A stretch of DNA of 64,000 nt from Eudorina sp. 2006-703-Eu-15. Its lineage: Eukaryota > Chlorophyta > Chlorophyceae > Chlamydomonadales > Volvocaceae. Below are positions 21,190 through 32,787 of this stretch, piece after piece. The stretch spans positions 186,001 through 250,000 of the forward strand of contig BDSI01000052.1 in NCBI GenBank assembly GCA_003117195.1, in the 5' to 3' direction. How positions within the stretch are numbered: the stretch's first letter is position 1; each line of letters opens with the position of its first letter. Below the pieces are notes generated by a model, which was not told the DNA's origin, did no database searches, and saw nothing but the letters and a program-made list of their open reading frames with translations. The translations under genes were made by a program, and so were the position numbers.

Positions 21190-23564
21190 ATGAAATTCCC
21201 AACCGTTGAAATTGACAAGCGCGACCGCGACGAACATACCGATACCCTGATCAAGACATTACTAGATGAAGAAAAGGCCAGCAAGAAGCAGAAACGGATT
21301 GACGCGGATGTCGGCGGTCGGCCGGTTGTCGAGCCGGCTCGGAAGGGCAAGACCTTTGCCGAAATTGAGGCGGAGGAAGGGGGCCCTGTCAAGGAGTCCC
21401 TCGTGGGCATGGCACAAACGAAGCGAGCACTAGACCGAAAAAAGCGGGATGTCGATGTTGGCGACACGGACGTCATCACCAACACTGAACGTTTCGAGAA
21501 GGACACTCTGGACGTAGAGCAGGAGGACGGGATCACGTTTGAGCCTTTCAATTTGAAGCAGGAGCGCGAGGAGGGCTACTTCGACGATGACGGCAATTAC
21601 GTGCTGCGCAAGCAGCAGCGTGGCGAGGATGGTGACGACGAGAAAGACGCTTGGCTCGCCTCCGATGAGGCCAAGGTGGTCAGCGATGCGGTCCGCCGTA
21701 AAATTGAGGAGCAGCGGGCACGCGCGGAGGAGGCTGCGCGGCGGGGGCCGCTGACGGAGAGGCAGATCGCACAGGTGCGGGCTGCAGGGTCTGGAACACC
21801 AGGCAGGGGCCCCCAGACAGGGTCGGGCCTCCAGGCCGGGGCCTGCGGGCGCCTCGCCCTTCACCAAATGTTCCGGGTTCCAGTGTCGTTCCAAGACGCG
21901 CCTCTGAAGATCGACGGCGCGGCAGCAGCCTTCCGCGCCAGCTACGAGGCCCTGATGCGCTCTCGTAGCTCCACCCCACCGCACCGTCCCTCTAGATGCC
22001 CACCCATTCCGAACCAAGGCAACCCATGGCAACCCTGGCAGTGCACCAGGCCCCTTGGTTTGGGTGTTGGGAGTCACTCGCGCTGTGCCAACAGCTTTGC
22101 GGCCTCGGCCCCCTCTTCCGCCTGCAGCGCAAGGCGGATATGGCGGCGCTGATGCGCCCCGGTGAGACCGTTACGCGCGCACTCAAGCGCCTCGGCGGCG
22201 CCGCCGGCGCCGCTGCCGGTGCCGCCGCCGGCGGCGGCGCCGCCATGCCGCACCGTGCCATGGGCAAGCGCGAGCGCGCGCGCCTGTTGGCCCAACAACA
22301 ACAGCAGCAGCAGACGACGGCAGCGGCGGACGGGGCCTCTGTCGGCGCAGCCGCTGCCGCGGCAGCCGACCCGGCGGCGCGCGAGCACTTCACTCAGCTG
22401 ACGGAGCTGGCGGATGAGCTGCTCGCGGAGGGCGAAATGGAGATCTACGGCGCGACGCAGGAGGAGCTGGTGCGGTCCGCGCGGATGTGGCTGCCGCAGC
22501 TGGTGGCGCCGCCGGCGGGGGCCGCCGCCGCTGCCGCCACCGCCACCGCTGCCCACACCGCCACTGCAGCAGCTAAAAACGATGACGAGGACGAGGACAT
22601 GTTCGCGGATGATGATGATAGGGAAGATGGCGGCGCCGCGGCGGCGGCGGCGGCGGCACAGCCGCCGCCGAAGGCAGAGGTCAGGGCCGTGGATGAGGAC
22701 CAGGACATGTTTGCGGATGATGACGATAAGGTGGAAGAGGAGCAAGCAGCGGGCGGGGCTGGGAGGAAGGAGGCCGACACGGCAGCGGCGGGGCCCAGCG
22801 GCAGGAGCGACGAAAGCGGGCAGCGGAGGGCAGGGCCGGACGCGAAAGGCAACGGCACGACTGCGCTAGCGGCGGGCGGGGCTGCGCGGGCGTCAGGGGA
22901 GGAGGGCACGAGGCCACAGCCGCCGACGCCACCGCCGACGGGGGGGACGGACACCGTGGACTACAATGCCTGGCCGGTTAAGGAGCTGAAGCGGCTCCTA
23001 CAGGTGGGTGTTAACAGAGTCGCGGGACCGTCGCCTGTGGTTGTCATGACGCTGGGATGATAGGCCTGCCCGTCTGCGGCCCCGCATTCGTTCCAGTGCT
23101 TTAGGTGCGCCACCGCGTCACGGCTACTTTCCATGTTGTGCTCAAACGTGTCTTGGCTTGCTCCTCCGGTCCTCTCATGTCGTGCTTCTTAAGCATGGAA
23201 ATGCAAACACACTGCGGCACTGCGGGTTTCTTTCTAAATAAACACTGCGGCACGCGCATGCTGACCCATGGGTCAACAGGAGCGCGGCGTCGACCCCAGC
23301 GGCTTCGTGGAGAAGGCCGACCTGGTGTCCAAGGTGAAGGAGGTGGTGGACGCGGCGCCGGCGGCGGGCGCCACTGGCGGCGGCGCGGACGGCTCCTTCG
23401 TCGCGCCGGCCGGATACGTGTTTGACCCCAGCAGCGGTTACTTCTACTCGGAGGATTCGGGGATGTACTACGACACAAGCACCGGCGGCTACTGCCAGGC
23501 CTCCACCGGCAAGTGGTTTTACTTGGACCCGGCCAATGGATCCTTCGTGGAATGGAAGCAGTAG
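21190..23564 (+). CDS. LIN1/CD2BP2-like U5 snRNP-associated protein
   Basis: Homologue of yeast Lin1 / human CD2BP2 (U5-52K), a U5 snRNP assembly factor in pre-mRNA splicing. Exons 21190-21774, 22128-23003 and 23280-23564, all phase 0, give 581 residues. The N-terminus is acidic/charged. It then shows the family signature ITFEPFNLKQE and EEGYFDDDGNYV (about residues 115-138) followed by DAWLAS. Next come RPGETVTRALKRLG (exon 2), a low-complexity acidic stretch with two MFADDDD-type repeats, and WPVKELKRLLQ joined to ERGVDPSGFVEKADLV. The last 50 residues are an aromatic OCRE-like repeat (AGYVFDPSSGYFYSEDSGMY to FVEWKQ), as in plant homologues, instead of an obvious GYF domain. A tiny upstream exon 21008-21018 with a consensus gtaagt donor and acceptor at 21179 would add seven residues in frame (MSGIEFK). 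Confidence 0.9.
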
Positions 23565-25472
23565 CACACTGCCGCTACTGCTGCTACCGTGGGCGCCGGG
23601 ATACCAGCTGCGGCACGGACGGGATTGGCACCTAGGACAGAGTTGGAATAAATGCGGTAGGGGAGGTCTGAAGTTTGGGGTTGGTGGGCCGTAGAGAACG
23701 CTAGGGTTGACACTGGGCAGGGTGGCCAGAGGCAGGAGGGGCAATCCGCGGGGGGCGAGCGGGTCGGGGCTCGGGTGGAGGCTTAGAAGTGATTTGGACG
23801 GGAAGTCAAGAGCAGGAGGCGTTGGGCCGCACGGAGGGGCGCGTTGTTTGGTGGTGGCGGGGGGTCGTGTAGGATCAGGGCGCAGAGCAGGGTTTCTAAC
23901 GGCCGGTGGCTACATGTATGACGAGATGGGTGACGAGTTTGAAGACTGCTTACGTAAGAGGTGCAGGGGGCCCTGAGTAGCCGGACGGGTCCACTGGAAT
24001 CAACACTACAGCACCAGCCGCCTGGAGAGGCGCCGCCGCGCCCGAACGTTGGACTGTGTGCACCGCCGCGGCCCTCAGCAGGGCACAACGTGCCAGGCTC
24101 TTTCAGGGCAGGGGCATGCCCAGCGCTGCAAACGGGGCATCAACAATCGCAGGCCGCTGAGGCACGTGTCAACCCGGGTGACACCTCCTCCCACTGAGCA
24201 GCACTGAAGTGGTCGGGTAGATATGGATTTGTATCAGCCCCTCTTCCGGAGCCAAGTCGGCTGGTTTCCGACCTTATCCGGCTGGTTCACGACATGACTG
24301 ACCATGATGACATCTCCACATGTGTCTGTCTGGGTGGGGTCATCGGCCGGTGTATTTTTTGTTTGCGGCGTAAAGGTGTGGAGGTGTCTTGCCGCCTTGG
24401 CGGTGGGGCCTGCTGGGGCTTGCCCTGGTATACACCGTTGACTCCTTTTTGGGGTCCGCAGTAACGTGCATTCATTCATTCATCTCCACATGACAGCTGC
24501 AAGGGCAGCCACACCCGCCCTAAGCTGTCGACCGTTGTGAACTCGTGGGCTTCCCGGTTACCGTGCAAGGGGCGCTGAAGAGGTCGCCATCAACCGTTGC
24601 ACACGGATGACCCAGCCCCTTCCCAAGCCGTAGTGCGCCATCAGCGGCTGCAAAGAACCGCGGCTCAGTGCAACTGCCATCCATTGACCGCAGATCAACC
24701 GAGAGGTCTGGTGCCGAGAGCCAAGGATGCGGGCACAGATTCAGCACAATCCCTGGGGAGGATGCAAGTCTGGATACAAACGCCCTTGGCTTGGCGACCT
24801 GTACTGCATACTGTGTGCTGCGTGCGGCGTTGCCGGCCCGTCAGCGACGGAACGATTGTTACCGCTTAGGTTACTGCTTCTTCAGCACAGCGCCACGCCG
24901 AACGTTCATGCCAAGCGTCATGCTGAGGTGGAGGTCCACTACTGTACCGTAGTGCTTCAAAATGCACGCACTACTTACGCCGAGATACAGAAGCAGATAC
25001 TTGGTAAGGTTGTTGTGCGCGCTTTCTGCAACGCAGCAAGCGGAATGGCAAGTGCGTTGCCCAGGTGGGTGTTCGGCGACTGACAAGGAAAGTTGGAAGC
25101 CCAATAGCAACGACTACACCACATCCAGTAGTATCTGTGTATCGGTATTGACGATGCATGCTTGGAAACGCTTTTGTTGCGCCCCGTCCCACCGTACGGG
25201 CAACGGACAAAACCGATGTTTGGGGACTAGCAGTTGCGGCTTACAGTACGGTACCTCGTGCAAAGCTACCACACGCCCTGGCAACTCGGTAACGGCCTAC
25301 GTATTTTTGGCCCGTTATTAGCAGCCGGCGAGCAGCACCGCGTCAACCGAGCCAATCACAGCTCATGCAACACCCTTTACTACCTGGATTTTCAGAATTC
25401 GTCATAAGGTACCGCTTGGTCGACAGCATGTGGTCCCAGAGAGCTTGTGCGTCGCTGCAATGATGAGGAACT
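23565..25472. other. Intergenic region
   Basis: No gene supported. The 3' flank of the LIN1-like gene contains aataaatgcgg near 23648. The rest is mixed-composition sequence with no consistent splice-joined frame up to the Myb-PHD gene start at 25473. Confidence 0.5.
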
Positions 25473-28400
25473 ATGGTTAAGCAAACGCGTGGCTATCGGG
25501 TTTGGGACCCAGCCAGCGAGGATGCCTTAAAGGCAGGCGTGCGTAAACATGGGCTTGGAGCATGGGAACATATACGGAAGGACCCGCAGTTCGCGATTCT
25601 CAGGTGCGTCCTAGGGTTTGCCGCCGCCTTGCTAGGGCGCTCGGGCATCATTGATGTTTCAACGCTGTGATCTCGCGATGCAAGGTTTCAACGCTAGATA
25701 ATTGACGCTTATCCGATGGAAAGTTGCGTTGTTAATCACCTTTTGACCTTTTAACTTGTGCCCCCGTTCCTGCTTTTAGTGATCGTACTGGAGTACAGCT
25801 AAAAGATAAATGGCGTAACCTAGTCAAATTCAGGTTCGTGGTTTGGGCCAGGGTTGTGGCAGTCGCGCTTCGGTAAAAGAGCCACGTGATGTGGAGCTTC
25901 CCTTCCATACGCCACCCGTAATGCTTGCTGACCGGGTTACACGGTTCACAAATGAATAACTACGTGCAGGCATATTGATCCCGATGAACAGCGCACATAC
26001 AAGCCGAAGACCCAGGGGCCTTGGTCGAAAAAGTACAAGCGGGAGAGGTGCGTGCCAGTCGCTATCCTAGATGGCGCCCCCTTGGTCCGTAATACCTGGG
26101 CGGCCGTGATGGGATGCAGCAGACACCCTGTGGCTAATCCATCGTTTTCGCCGCCGCAACGCGCAGAACGCAAGGCCTGTCCGGGACTGCGTCCCCAACC
26201 AGCGGCGATGGTGGCGTGTCTGAGGACGAAGGGGCGCAGCATCCGGACCCGAGGGCCCTGGTAGGTACAGTCACCCCTATCCTGGATCTCGAGGGTGGGA
26301 GGGAGTCAAAGCAGGGGGAAGCCCATTTTGACGGCCGTACGGTATAGGACGAAGGCAATAAGCCCAGACCCGCCCACACGCTTGCAACCCCAACAGCAAC
26401 CCTAACAGAACACATAGACACCTGGGGGTCCCGGACATCGGGTATCCCGCCGACGTCTTTGAGAAGATACCTCCGCGGCTTCAACGAATTCAGCAACGAC
26501 ATAGCAGCATGCGCACACCCAACCGCAGCAGGCAGCGGCAGCGGCTGGTGAGCTCCACCAGCCGGTATTCTGCGGTCGTGACGCAGCCCAGCTGGAGCTC
26601 AGTGCAGCCGTCTCGGTGGTGCACCTTCCGAGGCACCGCCGCAGAGCCAGCGGAGGTCCCCTGTCGGTGAACGATGTGGGTCGCTGGGTAGCTGTGTGCC
26701 CTCCACCCAGCCCCCAAAGGCCCACACACGCGCATCCATATCGGTCTTCTAATACACATCCGGAACCCCCCCGACCTGCACACATGTACCTGCACACATG
26801 TACCTGCACGCGCGCGATGCGCCCAGGGAATGGATTCCTGCGATGAGGGTTGTAGGGCATCCGTACAGGCAACTCGGACCTCTGCTTGCACACCTAGAAG
26901 CCCCGTGCGATGCAGCCCGCACCGACAGCATCAAGGGGTACGGTAGCCCTATGCGCGCGGACGTAGCGACACCCGCCCAGCCCGGCTGCAGCTGCCCCTG
27001 CCCCTGGCCAGGTGCTGACGTTCCCTTATCCGTGTCACGCCGCCCTCCACCTGGGGTGCGGGGTGCAGGCCAACGGCATGGCGTCCGATGGTGGCGACCC
27101 AATCGAGGCGCAGCAACTGCAGCAGCACTCTGTGCAGCCGCAGGTGGGGGAATGGGTCATCCACCAACGACGGGGTGCCAAATAAGGGTGGTAGGGGGCC
27201 GCGGGAGGGTGGCAGGGGGCCGCGGGAGGGTGGTAGGGGGCCACATGAGGGTGAATACCCAGGTTATGTCCGCCGCACAATGCGATGGGCCCCGCGCTGC
27301 ACCATTCCATATTCCGCCTCCCCGAGCTGCTTGCGTGCTGCTCTGTGCTTCCGCCCACCTACCCACACCCCAGGCGCCCCACTGCGGCCCCGCTGCGGCC
27401 CCCCCGCCGCCATCCCCGCCGCGCCAGCCCTCCCAGCGCCAGTCCGTGCGGACGAACCCGCAGAAGCGCAAGGCGATCTCTGACCTGGCGATGATGCTGG
27501 AGGGCGACGGCCCAGATCCGTACACCGCCAGCGGGGACGACGAGCCGGGCGGCACCGCCGCGGGCGGCATCATCGGCCATGACGACCCGGAGGGCATCGC
27601 GAAGCACAAACGGGCGCGGGCCATAGCCCGTCTGCTGGGGTCGCGCGGCGGATCCTCGCGACACCGGAAGGCCACAGAGGACCGACGCTTTGGTACGGCG
27701 GGTGGTTGGTTCGCGCAGAAGAACCCAACCGTCGGGTGTAGGGATGTGTGCATTTTTCGCCCCCAGTTGTGGAGTTGTCGGGGGGCAGCTTGGCAGTCCC
27801 TGGTTTCGCTGCATGGTGGACCGGGTTCCGGTTTCTTGTGTTTTGTCGGCGGGCAGGGCAGGGGTGCGTGTTTCCGCGCGCGCGTGTGTGATGTGGGTAG
27901 CTTTCTTGGTGATGGAGGGGTTGAAAGGATATTATGCCCAGCTTCCGGTCGGCAACGCCAACACTTGACCTGTTCCCAACGTAAGAGAGACGCTTTGGTG
28001 CCTCCCGGACGGCTGTCGCGGTGCGGTCACAGGTATCTACGACCGGCGGCGGTACGGCTTCGCCGAGGACGGATCTGTCCCCCGGGCGCGGTCGTACGAC
28101 GGAAATGGCAGCGGCGACGCCAGCGAGTCAGAGGGTGGCCACGGCCGGGCCGGCGGCGGCCTGCCCGGCGGCGTCAGCGCGCCGCCCCGCGCCCGCCGGC
28201 GCGGTAGCGCCGCCGGCGGTCGCCGCGGGAGGGCGGGCACGGACGAGGACGACGAGGACGATGAAGAGGATGACGTGGATGTGCAGGACAGCGGCTCGGA
28301 TCGCGACGTCGCGATGGACGACGCGGTCGGTGGCGGCGGCGGCGGCGGCGGCAGCCGCCGCCCCGGCGGCGGCGGCGGCGGCCTTCACGCCGTCGAGGAG

Positions 28401-31400
28401 TACGTCATCAGCTGCCCCTGCGGTGTGACGTACGACGACGGCGAGATGATGATCGAATGCGAGTCCTGCGCAGCCTGGGCCCACATCAACTGCCTGCGCC
28501 AGCAGATGGCCACCCAGCCCGAGCGTTACTGCTACAATTTCGACACCTACCACTGCAGCGGCTGCCAGGCCGCGTTGAACTCGCTGCAGCAGGAGCACCT
28601 AGCGGGTCAGGGCTTCTTCGGCGGCCTGGATGGCGGTCTGGGTGCAGGGCGGGGGCGATCGGCGCCGCAGGGTGCGGGAGGGAGCCGCGGCAGCGGCGCA
28701 GGTGGCCGCAACGGCGCCGTGCGGTTGCCACGGGGTCAGACCGCGGCGGCGGCAGCGGCGGCGGCGGAGCAGGAGCAGGCCGGCGACGCTGACGGTGACG
28801 CCGACACGGCCAGCGAGGACAGCCAGCGCAAGGTTTCGGAGCTCAGCAACATCTTGTTGGGCCTTGCGAATGGGCGGCTGGGCAGCGGCGGGGGCAGCGT
28901 GAGTGCAGGCGGGGGAAGTGGTCGCCGCGGCGGCGGCGGCGGCGGCGGAGCCGCCGCGCCGCAGCCCGGCGGCAGCTTCTCCAAGCTGGGGCCTTTCGGG
29001 CGCGGGTCGCTACCGCACAAGTCGGCGGCGACGGGGGGATACAGGTCCGGCGGCGGCGGGGCCGCCAACGGCTCGGCCGGCGGCGCGGCGGCGGGGTTGG
29101 GTGGCATCGGCGCAGGCAGCCCGGTGGCGCGGTCGGGCTCGCTGGGCCGGACGAGCAGCAGCGGCCTGGGTGGGGCGGGCGCCGCGGCCGGCACGGGCGC
29201 GGGTGTCGGGGATCAGGCGGCGTCTTTTGCGCGCGACAGCGGCGGTGGCAGTGTCAGGCTGTCCAAGGGCGGGCAGCAGCAGCAAGGGTGCGCGAGCGGA
29301 GCCGAGGGTCTGCGGCGGGGGCCGAGTACAGGGCCGGACAACAGCACCGGCAGCAGAGGCGGACTGGACGGTAAGGGCGCTCTCCTCCTCGGTTCGGGAT
29401 CCCCCTCGGGGCGGGGGCGGGGGCAGGTCGTAATTGACACAAAGGGGGGACAGTTCGTCCAGTGCGTTGCGGTGGCTGGGTCTTAGGATCCTGTGGGGCG
29501 GGCGGCCATTTTCGTGCGCTCCAGGGTTTCGCACGGGTGGGAGGGAGGCGGGTCGCAGGCTCCGATCCTGGTGGGCGGCGGAGGCCGGGTCAAGGATGCA
29601 ACCTCGGCGGTGCGTCCGTCCAGACGCCGTCCCAGCGGTGGCACGGTTGGGGCCGTGGCGTGCAGTCACCGCTCTCGGCCGCGCTGGGACGCGGTGCAGG
29701 CAGGCGCCAAGGGTGGAGCCGGGGGCGGGGATGTGTCCTGATCTCCGTCCTCGCGGAGTCACGGACGGAGACGAGGAGTACGTAGGGGCGATGCCAGGCC
29801 AGAACCACAGCAAAGCAGGGCCAAGCCAGGGTCGCCACCACCGCTCCTGGCCGTCGCCGTGGTGACTACCTGCTTCCCCTTATCGTGTCGATCCCTGTGG
29901 CAGGCGCCGGCTCGCCACCCCCGCTCCTCGACGGCGGATTGCCGCTGTTCCAGGGGGCGGGGGCCAGCGGCGGCGGCGGCAGCAGCGCCGGCGGCGGCGG
30001 CGGGCCCTCCGGCAAGATCTTCAAGCCAGTACCCAAGCTGGCCACGGCGGGCGGCTTGCCGGGTGCGCAGCAACCACAACAGCAGCTGTCAGCACCCAAG
30101 GTAAGCTTGCCGGGCGCCTCCTACCCCCCAGCGGCGGCTTCCCCATCCCATCCCGCAGATCCAGGTCCGCCCCTGGAGCGAGCTTTCGCGCACAATCGAG
30201 GAGGTCTGGCACTTCCGAGACGCGAAGGAAGACAGTTGCATCTACGGTATCTTTGCATGGCAGCCGCTGAATGGTAGACTCCCCGCTGGCGCCGCCGTAC
30301 TGGATCGATAGGGCCCGTGTGGGCCCCTTGGGACCTCCACTCCCGGCTGCGCCGTCTCTACCCGGCGCGGTGGAAATGCCCGCAGCAACCCCTGACCTGT
30401 GGGCGTCGGGATATCGGGAACCTTGTATGCATTGGAGGGGGGCGAGCCGAGGCGCCGACCCTCTTGAATGCCCCCAACCCCCGCAGGCGAGACCGCACCC
30501 AGCACTCCAGCGCGGCGCCAGCCAGCACAGCCTGCAGCGGATGATGGAAGCAGCGGGCAACCCGCTGGCAGCGGCGGCCGCCGGGGGAGCTGGCGCGTGC
30601 AGCGGAGCCGGCGGGGGCCGCGGAGTGCCCCTGTCCTCCGTCTTGGAGGCGGCGGGGCCGCTGCAGGTCGCGGCCGCCAATCTGTGCGCCGCGTCGGGCC
30701 GCAAGGCCGCCGCCGCCGCGGCGGCGGCGGCGGCGGCTGCCGCTGCCTCCGGCAGCACCGGCGGCGCCGCCGCCGCCTCCGACGGCGTGGGCAGCTGCGA
30801 CGCCGCCGCTGGCGGCGGCACCGCGGCCGGCAGCTTGCCGCCGCGGCCGCCCTCGCGGCCGCCGTCCTCCATGGCTCGTGAGGTGGCGAACCGCATCTTC
30901 GGCGAGTCGGACGACGACGACGCGGCCGGCATGAACCGGCCGCTGTCGGCGTTACGAGGGGCCGACCCGTGGTTCCTCATGCCCCCCAGCCTCAGTCGCG
31001 CCGCCACACCTTCCGCCTTCATCGACACAATTCTCCGAGCCACGCCGGACATCTTGCCCGTGCCCGGCACGTCGCCGCCGCCACACCTGGCGGCGGCGCT
31101 GGCTGCCGTACGGTCCGCATCCCCCGGGGCCGCTTACCTGCCGGCGCTCCTAGCGCAGCAACAGCAGCACCAGGCGTCATTGCAGCAGTTCATGAATGCT
31201 ACAGCCGCGGCGGCGCCGTCTCCAGGGGCGGCAGCGGCGACGGTAGCAGCGGCGGCGCCGGTCCTCCTGCCGCCGCCGCCGCTGGCGCGGCCCACGCCGC
31301 TGGCCCCGCCGCCGCCGTTCGCGCCGCCGCCCTGGCCACCCGTCGCTCCACCGCCGCCGCCGCCGCTGCCGGGATCTCTTCATCCTCCCAGCAGCGGCAA

Positions 31401-31473
31401 CGAGCCTGTTACCTTGCACCCCGTCCTCAGACACCTGCTTTTTACCACAGCAGCAGCAGCACAACAGCAACAA

Positions 31474-31516
<43 letters not shown>

Positions 31517-31544
31517 AGCTGTCCGCAGAGTGTGCGGCCGGGGG

Positions 31545-31575
<31 letters not shown>

Positions 31576-32787
31576 CCCGGTTCGGGGACAGTGGGTGGCG
31601 TCGAGGCCGCTGGCTCGGCTGCTGCCAAGGTAAAGGAGGAACCCGGGTCGGGGTCGCAGCCTCAGGGGCAGACGCACCTACAGCAGCAGCAGCAGCAGGC
31701 GGCATCCCAGCAGGACCTCCTGGGGACGGACGCTGCCGCCGCCGCCGCCGCCGCTGCCACAGCCGTCGCCGTCGGCGCCGCGGGAGCAGACCGGACAGGC
31801 GGCGGCGGCGGCCCCTTGGGATTGCCCGTGCCCGGCATGGGCCGTGTCTCGTCAACGCCACCGCTGCCCACCGCGGGTTTGCCGGGGGGCGTCGCCGCGG
31901 GCGTGGCGGCCATGGCCGCCGCCGCGGCGGCGGCGGCGGCGGCAGCAGGCGGCAGCGCCGTTGGCGCGCCGGCCGGGTTGGACAGCAACGGCAGCTCGGT
32001 GGCGGCGCTGCTGGGCCTGGGCGTGGGCGGGCTGCCGTTCAACGTGCTGGACCACTTGAGAAGGTGCGTGCATGCGGAGTCGGGTATGGGCTCCGGATGG
32101 GGGGTAAGGGCGCCGGATGGGAAAGGTAGGAAGTACAACCGACGGAGGTGCTGCGGGGGCTGCTGGCTGGATACCGCGGCACGTGATGGCGGGTGGAGGG
32201 GCGGGGAGGACCCGACGGGCCCCACGAGGGACAGGGGCGAGCTCTTGAGGACAGGCAGGGGCATGCGCGCAGCGAGGCCCGTGGCATTCGCGCAGCGAGG
32301 GCTGTGGCATGCGCGCAGCGAGGGCCGTGGTCTGGCGCTTACTCTGCCCCGTTGCGCCCGATGGCCCCAGTTCGAGCCCCGACCCCTGGGGCGGCTTCTT
32401 CCGGACCTCCACGCCCGGGCCCGAGGCGATCCTGCAGAGCTTCCTGCCGCCGCCGCCCCCGGGGGACCTCAACTCGCTGCCCTGGCTCAAGAGCGCGACG
32501 CCGCCGCTGTCCGGCACATGTGAGAGCACGGGGAGGGCGGAGGACCGGGGAGGGCGGAGGACCGGGGAGGGCGGAGGACTGGGGAGGGCGGAGGACTGGG
32601 GATGGTAGAGGACTGGGGAGAGTTGCATTCAGGGAGGGCGGATGTGGGGAGGGTTGACTTGGGGGAGGGCGGGAGCACCACACAAGGCCCTCTCCCGCTC
32701 ACACCCCTGCGCCTTGCCCCACCTCCCTGCCCCGCAGTCGCGGAAATTCTGGGCCAGCCGCCAGCCGCCGGCACCGACCTGCACTGA
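25473..32787 (+). CDS. Telobox-type Myb plus PHD-finger nuclear protein with Gln/Ala-rich tails
   Basis: Exons: 25473-25603, 25780-25833, 25970-26047, 26167-26264, 26409-26547, 26608-26666, 26916-26962 (tentative), 27069-27143, 27374-27692, 28033-29370, 29904-30100, 30159-30273, 30503-32063, 32371-32519, 32738-32787. Phases agree throughout, giving about 1469 residues. The first three exons form a Myb/SANT domain of the plant TRF-like type: AGVRKHGLGAWEHIRKDPQF, then the telobox motif TGVQLKDKWRNLVKF. Exon 10 has an acidic run and a PHD finger (about residues 458-513) with a C4HC3 ligand pattern: CPC, CESC, W.HINC, CSGC. A conserved-looking module (RPWSELSRTIEEVWHFRDAK) and very long Ala, Pro and Gln tracts follow, with KVKEEPG as a possible SUMO site. 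Likely a chromatin or telomere/telobox-binding regulator (inference). Exons 4-7 are the least certain. Confidence 0.8.
31440..31580 (+). repeat. CAG/CAA repeat encoding polyglutamine
   Basis: Inside exon 13 of the Myb-PHD gene, mixed CAG/CAA codons encode about 19 Gln, a short break, then about ten more Gln. Another Gln run lies at 31681-31700. Mixed codons suggest the tract is maintained at protein level. Confidence 0.9.

Noticed and set aside
21775..22127. Read-through of LIN1 exon 1 into its intron
   Set aside because: The frame stays open, but joining 21774 directly to 22128 restores the family sequence before RPGETVTRAL.
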